Below are positions 56,717-64,000 of a stretch of 64,000 nt of DNA, in pieces. How positions within the stretch are numbered: position 1 is the stretch's first letter; each line of letters starts with the position of its first letter. The stretch comes from Pyrrhosoma nymphula (taxonomy: Eukaryota > Arthropoda > Insecta > Odonata > Coenagrionidae). Below the pieces are notes generated by a model. That model did not search any database and had not been told where the DNA came from. It saw only the letters and a list, made by a program, of their open reading frames with translations. The translations under genes and the position numbers were made by a program. The stretch is from assembly GCA_963573305.1 (NCBI GenBank), contig OY754327.1, forward strand, positions 181,296,386 to 181,360,385. Direction: 5' to 3'.

Positions 56717-57706
56717 TTTAACTTAACTTTTAACTCCATTAACTTTAATTTTTTCTTCCAAAGTTCTAGTAGAAAATGTTTCAAAAAACTTAACAGTTTT
56801 TCCATGGACTTATCCATTTTGAACTGGAACTAAATATGCAATGCTCACACCTTAAACTTAATCGATCATTCAAACATACACACGGCACTTGCACCAGACC
56901 ACGGTCGTATATACTAGACAGTAGAGACACCAGACTGATCCACAGAACAAGTAACTGACCGCGCAAAAATTTTCAGTGCTACCAAAAAAGATAAGTTCAT
57001 AAACTAAAGATGTACTGCAAGATGAGATTAGTATTTTGCCCTAATCATGTTTGGAAAATTCAAGATTATTTTATTAGAAAATAGAAAAGTATCAAAATCT
57101 AAGCCCCATTATCAGCATAAATATTATAACTTGGCTAAAAAGTAGCAACAGAGTGCATAAGTTGGGAACTCTTCTAGCAGGTAAACGTGTGGCTGTATCT
57201 TTCCCAAGCCGCACAAACTATTTGCTCTTACATTGTCTTTACAAAGTCAAGTGTTACAATCGCTGTCACCCTGTGGCCATACGAAGAAATGGTCTCCGCT
57301 TGGACTACTGGGGTATAGCGCTGTCCGATGTACAGCACGCAATTTACGTAGCTCGCCTATGCGCAAAACCGTATTTTCTACTCGATGAGGAGAATCCCTC
57401 CAAATTCTTGCTGGCTGTGAACTCGCCAGCACACGCCGCATGCTTACCCCTCGTACGAAGGGGAGTCTGGGAGTTCTGAAGACTTCTCCGTGTTCAACGG
57501 ATGGGTGAAGCCAGCGCACTCAGGTTGTATTCAAAAAGGATCGTAGGTCTTATTTTCAAATATTTAATGTGCTGCAGCTCTTCAGCACACAAGCACCAAC
57601 TGCCACTGAGTGTTAGGATTCAGAGGTGGAATTTCTTGTTGAAATTTAACTGAAAATGGGTAGATATATCAGTGAGGTTATTTTCCAGGAGGTAAATACT
57701 CAATTT

Positions 57707-57877
57707 ATGCTAAGCAGTGATGGATTAAGGGGGTGTGTGGAGAGGTTCGGCTGCCCCCCCCTGAAATTCCTGTTACAATGGGAAAAATTATGGTCATTAG
57801 GTATTCCATATCCCCCAAACCCCTGGAAAGTAGCAATCCCCACAAAACAACAACCTTAATCTGCCACTGATGTTTAG
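57707..57877. mobile_element. hAT-type MITE, 155 bp
   Basis: The ends are CAGTGATGGATTAAGG (57715) and, reverse-complemented, CAGTGGCAGATTAAGG (to 57869). The flanks ATGCTAAG / ATGTTTAG agree at 6 of 8 positions, consistent with a decayed 8-bp duplication. The interior has G/C runs. Confidence 0.75.
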
Positions 57878-58204
57878 GCTTACCCTAATGGTAAAGTTTC
57901 AGCAATAACATACCCTGAGGGACATAAGCGTGTGCAGACCTTTTTATGAGGTGGTGCCTGGAATTGCTATGATTGTCAAAACTAGCAGTTAAAAATGGTA
58001 TTAAAGAAATTTGGAACATGTTTGCAAATATTAATAATAAAAGTTGAACAAACATTAGGGTAGGTAATAAAAAATAAAAATTTGTTTATGTAAGTACGTT
58101 TCACAAAGAAATGTATTGTTTTGAAATTTTTGTAAGTGTGAAACAAAACACACTATCAATCTTTACCTTACTGCTATAAAGTCAAACTTACTTTAATAAC
58201 TTGC

Positions 58205-58440
58205 TTTAGAGGAACATTCTCATCTCACCAGGAAAAAGAAACTTAAACTCTTCAATTACATCCATATTGTTAACATTTATTGCAGTTTCTTGCTCTATGA
58301 ATGGTAAAATTAGGCTCTCCATGTGATCTTGAGGCATTGGTGTTCTTAGTTTACTCTTGACAATTGATAGTTTGGAAAAATGCCTTTCACAACTTGCACT
58401 GGTTACAGGTATTATTGAGAATATTTTCTAAGGACATTGG
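58205..58440 (-). pseudogene. hAT transposase C-terminal dimerisation fragment
   Basis: The minus strand reads IIPVTSASCERHFSKLSIVK, then SKLRTPMPQDHMESLILPFI and a natural stop after GEMRMFL. VTSASCER-FSKL-VKSKLR matches the hAT C-terminal dimerisation motif and is distinct from the copy in 54482-56716. Upstream codons (FSEFQIETSNV) are in another frame. Possible element ends with GGTGGTGC lie at about 57951 and 58897 but are not convincing. Confidence 0.75.
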
Positions 58441-58520
58441 AAGTTTCAATTTGGAACTCACTGAACAATTTTGATTTGTTGTCATGGAGTAACCACTCCA
58501 ACCACTTATTTAAAGTGGTT

Positions 58521-61500
58521 TTTGTAGCATCTAAAAATAAAAGCAAAGAATTAACTTATTCTGATTCGTTATTGTATAGCCTATGTAAATGTTTATTAAA
58601 TAACTAACTCTTAGCATGCCACAGCAAACGCAATCCTCAAGTTGTTTACTTCTGAGAACGCTTGGTACAATGTACAAAATGCAAAACTTTATTTGCACTG
58701 CCAGTGAGACAGCTACATCGAATTTTAAACACTGATAGTCATTAAGACAGAGGGAGAAAACACTTAAGTATTTGATTTATTTACAAGTTTATGGTTCATC
58801 TAATTCTTTTGCAAAATTATAGACATTCATACAATAATCTTCTTGAATTTTTAAGTTATTTAATTATTTCTCGCCATTTGGTGGTGCTGGTGCACCACCG
58901 GCTTAACGAACTGATGGAACTAAGCACAATGAAATTTTTTAATCCTAACCTATTTCAGCATTTTACTGCACAAAAACACTCGGCATGAAGGATTTCTAGT
59001 GAGAGTCACCATAGATATTTCTTGACGTGAAGACCACATAAGTGTTACATATTTTCATAGGAAGCCCACCTTATATGTAGCATGGATCCTAGTGAAAAGG
59101 AAGTGGTCGCCTGAAGTAAAAATCCCTGATAAATCACCAACTCTATTGTGTTTCCTCAACCTTTCCAAGAGATGGGCTGCCAAGGAGGCATTCTCCTCTG
59201 CTGCTATCACATTCATTATTCTCCTTAGCCAATAAGTGTCAAGGTTACACCTTGAACTGAGATAGGACAAAAACAGCTGAGGTGAGGAGGGTAGAGTCTA
59301 GGGAGAGGGAAGATATTCAGAACCAGAAGACAATTGGCCCATCCATAGGGGACTGTGAGTGATTCATTCTCAGATGTCTCCCCTTTCCCAACACACCTTA
59401 TCACTGAGTGCTCTTAGCACAGAGGTGATAAGCTTCACTTCAGTCCTCAGGATCATTAGAAATATAACTAACAGTAGCTTGTTAGGCAGGAATTTAGGAG
59501 TAATAATTGTTAAATCATCAACCATTGATTCATCAGCAATTGAAATTAAAAATCATTTGTGACTAATATTGTGCAGGTCTCAAGAAATATGGTGAAGTAT
59601 TCAAGAAATAATCAGGGGGAAGTCTATTACATATGATCAGAAAATCATCATGATATTTGCCAGAGCTGAAATGATTAAATCGATGACTCTCAGTTTGCGG
59701 TGACCTATACATCAGTGAGATGTGGGCCGGTAGTTCGTCAAAAAGCATAGGGGTTGAGAGGCAGGAGATAACGTGCATTCAATCCTGAGAAGTTGACATG
59801 CTTTTCTGCCATCATAATATTGAAATAAGTGCACATATTAGTTTATTTAGGTCATATATCATCCATTACCTGAGCATTTTGTACCCAAATAACTACTGTA
59901 TTTGCACGAATCTAAGACTGTTTTTTCCCTTCCGCATTTAAGAAGAAAAGTGGGCTTGTCTTACAATCGGAAGCAAAATCCTCTACTTCAATTGGATAAC
60001 AAAATCTAAATATTTACATTTACCAGTGTAGGTATGTACTATGGGGGAAAAAAGTTTCCCAACAAACGGAGCGACGCCACTATCGCTCTCGGGGAAAATC
60101 ACTTTCCTTTCTGATGGCATATTATTCTTAGGTCTTGGCCATGACGAGGGAAATTCAAACCCAGTAAGGTGATGGACTGATCGTCCAAATCGCTGATGGA
60201 TTCCCGGCCGCTCGGCCTGCCCCCCGAGCGTGTTTCGCGCTGCCCACGGAGAATGGAGGCGCATTAAATTACCTTGTATGCGTTTGAAACGTTCCATTGA
60301 ACTCTCACCTACGGCTCAACCGAAACCAGGTAATGATAAGCATTTTTCCTGAGGCAAAACTCAGTAGGTAAAACCTTTAGGCAGCCTATCGCTAAAAGAC
60401 TCATGGCAGTTGATCGGTAGGTTAGATGGGATGCGGATTTCAATGCATTTGCCTTTGCATACACTTTATTTCCCTGTGACGACTCTACGGATATTCACAA
60501 AATAACCGAAGTCCAGGTCCAAGAATTATAAGTCCAGGAGAGAGGGGATTAATCAATGGGATATTTGAGGGAGGGTCAACTGTCCCCCAGATATCGAGGA
60601 AAATGTATTAGAATAAAAAGACAGTATATTAACTAAAATGCTACAGGGAGGTGGATGAGACGATGGTAATACGACAAAGGAGCGGAGACCAAGATGCACC
60701 TCTCGAGATCATGATAGCAGCATTCGTCAGCATCCTACTGAAAATCCTATTAATATTGACGGCGGCAGTGATGAAGAGAAAATTAAACTAAAAAGAACCT
60801 TTACAGTGAGAAATCGCCTCCATTGCCAGTATCAGAAATTGCAGGCCGACAAGAAAGCCAGCAACAAACGAAACTAATTAAACGATAGATTTCGCTCATT
60901 CGTACCGGGATATAGACAAATCATATTGGAATATCGTAACTTTCATCGATGATTAAACATTAGAAGTGTTGAGTATGAACGTGTTTAGCAATAAAACACA
61001 CGAAATTGTCGGTAAATATAACTTTAGCAATTGATGTTACTCTTTAGAACATTTCCCTATTAAAAATATAATATTCCTCCTGTTTGACAGGTATCACCCA
61101 ATAAAATATAACAAGGAAACATTTATCTGGGCATATATGTCTGCATTTTTGGGAAGCAATTTATGGTGCTCTGCCGGGACCGTTATTAAGAACACCACCT
61201 CAAATGACGTATGAGGATTACGTCCGAATCCTTCGTATGTTCATCGCTCCCATGCATAAACGTAGTAGTACCACCAAAGGACGAAGTAGTACGTAGTAGT
61301 AGGAAAATGTAATATCCTTCTTACTTACTGTTTTTTTCTTTTTTATTTGCGTATTTATTAATTCATTAGTATTTTCACATTCACAGCTTATTTATTTGCG
61401 TAGACATTGAAAATCTACCTTCATACTTGAATGATGCATTGAACATACGTTTGTATTTAAGATTTGAAGAAGAAACTCTTTTTTGTGGTGGTGTTCTGTT

Positions 61501-63100
61501 AAGTACCGTTAGTTATAAGGGGAGAGGTGGGTGAATCCCAGCTGTATATTCTAAGTCCGTGATCCCAGGCGAAAAACACTGGGCGAATCCCAGGATGGCA
61601 AATTCAACTCAGGTCCATCCTTATCTCGATATTTTACATGGACATTAGTTATTTCTGCCCTTTGTAATAATAATAATAAGTTTTATTGGTCAAAAGTATT
61701 CAGAAAATACACAGAGAATTTGTAGCATTGCAGCAAAGAGGGAGACAAGTAACGGGATCCACTCACATCATCCAAATGTCAACACCAACTTTCACCACCC
61801 CACTGGCGAAGATGGCCAACTTACCGCCAGCGTAACACCTCCGTTCTTTATTAACATGTTAAAAATCGATTCCATAATTTGGGTTAACTGTGCCTATTTT
61901 TTTTAAATACTGCTGCAAAGAGCTTTAAAACAAGACCAATATCATGTTTTCAGACCTATTCATTACCAAGAAAAAGTTGTTTTATAAAATTGATAACAAC
62001 TTTTATATGGCAAAAAAGAAAGAGCTGAAATTTGGGATGTATGCTAAAAATTGTTATGCCTTCGCTGTTTAAAAATGTCATTATGACTGAACGTCAAGTC
62101 TACTCTTTATGAAATGTCAAAAAGGTCATTCCTTTTGAAAACGCCAAAAAATGCATTTTTTTTGTTCTCATCGAGATAAAAAATCAAAGGTGAATTGTAT
62201 AAATTATCGGTAAACATGGTTGAACGCAAAAAAAATAAGGTAAAGTTTACAAAGTTCTTACATTTTTCACCGTTCATTATAACTGGGTAAGAAGTCATTT
62301 TTATTCTTCATGATTTCAACTTCGGTACAAAATAAATACGGTGGCCCCCCCTTATCCACAGTAGATATAATAATAATAATATTTACTTACGGGCTGAAGC
62401 CCTTTTATGTGTTATTATACTTACAGCGGATATCGAATTCCGCAGATAACCGAGTCCACAGTGTATAGTCATTTTGCCATTATTTTAATGAGGTGAGATT
62501 ACCATTCAAGGGAAATATCTTTCCCAGCATTCTAATTTATGACGTTATTTGAATTATTAACTATTTTCGTAGCACATGAGAATATTTTTTTATGGAAAAG
62601 TTATAATTGTATGTGAATAGTGGCACAATTGTCAGCAATGCACTGAATTATTCTTATGATATGCCACATCGCAGAGGAAAGGGGATCCCACATAAACGGG
62701 GTGGGGACTGGGCCCTTCCCCTAGTCTGTGGTCTCGCACCCCCTACCCAAGCGTCAGCAGCTCAAAAGCAGCATAATAAACCCACATTGTCTCTTCCTTC
62801 AGGCTAATCCTACTGACCTCAAGTCTCATAACTCCAGGTCAGAGTGGTAGGGAACTGCAGGAGTGTTTGAAAGGATGGAAAGGATCGTTTAACTGCTCCA
62901 CGAAATCATCTTAAATTACATCCAACTCTTTTCCGTTGGAAATATCTGTGCCATTACTGGCTGGAAACTCCCCAAGCTTTGCCCCAGTCGCTGTCGACCT
63001 ACTTTTCCCTTACACAAGGGGAGATGTTTTCTTTCATTATGAGCATTCATCGCCATCGATCTTGAGAAAATATGGGTAATGAAACAAACTTTTAACTTAA
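58521..63100. other. 3' flank, mostly unassigned
   Basis: At about 59897, CTGTATTTGCACGAATCTAAG resembles a diverged TACCGTATTT-type end without a partner. At 61668-61690 and 62369-62384 there are short (AAT)n runs; the first, followed by AAGTTTTATT, looks like the 3' tail of a minus-strand non-LTR element. Minus-strand frames at 59055-59270 and 59983-60297 have no recognisable domain. No catulin C-terminal exon was found. Confidence 0.45.
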
Positions 63101-63264
63101 ATACTGTCAAATTACACGCATGCTTATTTCATTTAAATATCTCAGCCAATTGCAGGTACTCACCTACTTCTCCGATATTTATGATTCCCCGTTTTAAGTG
63201 TAATGATGATACAATGTCTATGATGAGCAGATGAAGGGGAGATAGTTTTTACTTTCATTCTACA

Positions 63265-63974
63265 GTGCGCAAGGATTTTTCACTAGGTAAGCTGCTCTCG
63301 GCTATATAATGGGGCCTGTTGCGTTTCTGTAAAGAAACAGAGTTAATATGTCCTTCTAGAATTTGAAGCAAAGCACCAGCTTCACTTCTTTGTGGATAAA
63401 AGCCCTGCTAGGCATGTTTTTCCAAAACAAGCCAGTTTTGCCACAGTCAAAAACTTGCTTGCGATGGTCACCTCGATCAACTTCTTAAGTTCCAAGGGAA
63501 ACATCGCAGCAGCTTCTTCAGTTGACATAACTATCCCGGTCACTTTAATGTTTTCAAATCATGCCTACTCTTGAACCTTTGCAAACATATCTTGCTTGCA
63601 GTGAAGGGCTTTGTGTTCTCATTTTCATTAGATTTCTCTTGAAGTCTTCGTATGGGCTTAGGGATTTTTAATGAGGCACATTACCCTCTACACACATACT
63701 CTTTCCAGTTTAGCCAACACCTTCTCATGCTCTGTTGATGTCTTTTTTTCATTCAGAGATGCACTGAAATACTAGATCGAATATTTTTTTTCATTCTTCA
63801 CCCCCTCTCAAATGGACAATTCATTCTTGCCATATTTTTAATGACTTCAGCAATTGTATTTTTTTCTTTCTAAATAAAAATCTAAATATGAACTTTCTCC
63901 GTGATAGTAAGCACTTGACACCTTCTTCTTAATTTTCCGAAACTACACTCAATACTTTTACACTTAGGTGCCAT
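63265..63974 (-). pseudogene. Tigger/jerky-type transposase, decayed
   Basis: The minus strand begins MAPKCKKY near 63974, followed by VLTITEKVHI ... KEKNTIAEVIKNMAR (CENP-B-type helix-turn-helix, with stops). Then come QRFKSRHDLKTLK, VTGIVMSTEEAAAMFPLELK, and CGKTGLFWKNMPSRAFIHKE, the conserved D-x-TGLFW catalytic block with the Asp replaced by Cys-Gly in this frame. NATGPII and LVKNPCAL follow, matching the GNA-G and NP-AL blocks. Frame changes and stops are frequent. It may continue weakly to about 63100. Confidence 0.8.
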
Positions 63975-64000
63975 TGTAAAAAAGGCTGTAACAAACGAAG

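Larger units (their letters stand above)
54337..57616 (-). mobile_element. Full-length hAT element (ZMYM1/DUF4371 type), 3264 bp, perfect TSD
   Basis: AGTGTTAG is duplicated exactly at 54337-54344 and 57609-57616. The ends are CAGTGGTGGCTGGTGC (54345) and, reverse-complemented, CAGTGGCAGTTGGTGC (to 57608), 13 of 16 matching. The transposase runs on the minus strand (next entry), with about 0.9 kb of 5' sequence, partly GC-rich at 57150-57520. A foldback is inserted at 54657-54889. Downstream of catulin exon J it would lie in the final intron if the gene continues. Confidence 0.92.

Noticed and set aside
57153..57479. 108-codon plus-strand frame as a gene
   Set aside because: It lies inside the 5' region of the hAT element at 54345-57608 on the opposite strand from its transposase and has no recognisable domain.
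53810..64000. Catulin C-terminal exon(s)
   Set aside because: I looked for the conserved helical C-terminus after exon J and found no convincing match between acceptor and donor sites; it probably lies beyond 64000.
1..64000. CRISPR array, bacterial operon or prophage
   Set aside because: No regularly spaced direct repeats with unique spacers and no operon-like coding; the window is eukaryotic.

Overview
The window reads as an AT-rich arthropod (probably insect) chromosome segment. The reasons are one multi-exon animal gene with GT-AG introns up to about 12 kb, and a dense, nested load of transposons typical of insect genomes (hAT, piggyBac-like, Tigger/pogo-like, Penelope-like, non-LTR elements, tRNA-derived SINEs). 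I see no bacterial-type operons, and I cannot name the species.

The only host gene I can support is alpha-catulin (CTNNAL1 / alpha-catenin-related family) on the plus strand. Ten coding exons lie at 12363-12520, 24335-24544, 24644-24895, 26295-26468, 28665-28889, 29676-29933, 30397-30556, 38596-38717, 51104-51154 and 53294-53809. Joined, they keep one open frame of 708 codons. Every junction is phase 0 except exon G/H (phase 1). The N-terminal exon(s) lie upstream, probably before position 1, and the C-terminal exon(s) lie after 53809. I found neither in the window. Two lineage-type insertions stand out: a Ser/Pro-rich stretch in exon C and an 87-residue Gly-rich stretch in exon J.

Region by region: 1-12362 is upstream or 5' intron. 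It holds a GC/G-rich island (1540-1870), a 145-bp tandem duplication, tRNA-SINE copies, a foldback element, and a Penelope-like element remnant (GIY-YIG end plus a hammerhead-like motif) split by a non-LTR insertion with a 13-bp target duplication. A 288-bp hAT MITE follows. The 11.8-kb first intron carries a 1.2-kb palindrome-rich TIR element with a nested MITE, and a 1.9-kb TIR element with a piggyBac-like element nested inside. SINEs and an unidentified coding-like fragment follow. The 8-kb intron G/H and 12.4-kb intron H/I hold more palindrome-rich TIR elements, hAT MITEs, foldbacks, a 2.3-kb hAT-type element with a perfect 8-bp target duplication, and degenerate transposases. Downstream of exon J lies a full-length but broken ZMYM/DUF4371-type hAT (54345-57608, perfect 8-bp target duplication), itself interrupted by a Penelope-type palindrome. 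A decayed Tigger transposase closes the window.

Two patterns deserve most attention. One is a recurring hammerhead-ribozyme-like core in about 190-bp palindromes and beside the Penelope GIY-YIG remnant. The other is a set of at least four elements with CCC-type termini, each filled with its own short palindromic motif. All calls were made by eye; no database search was run.
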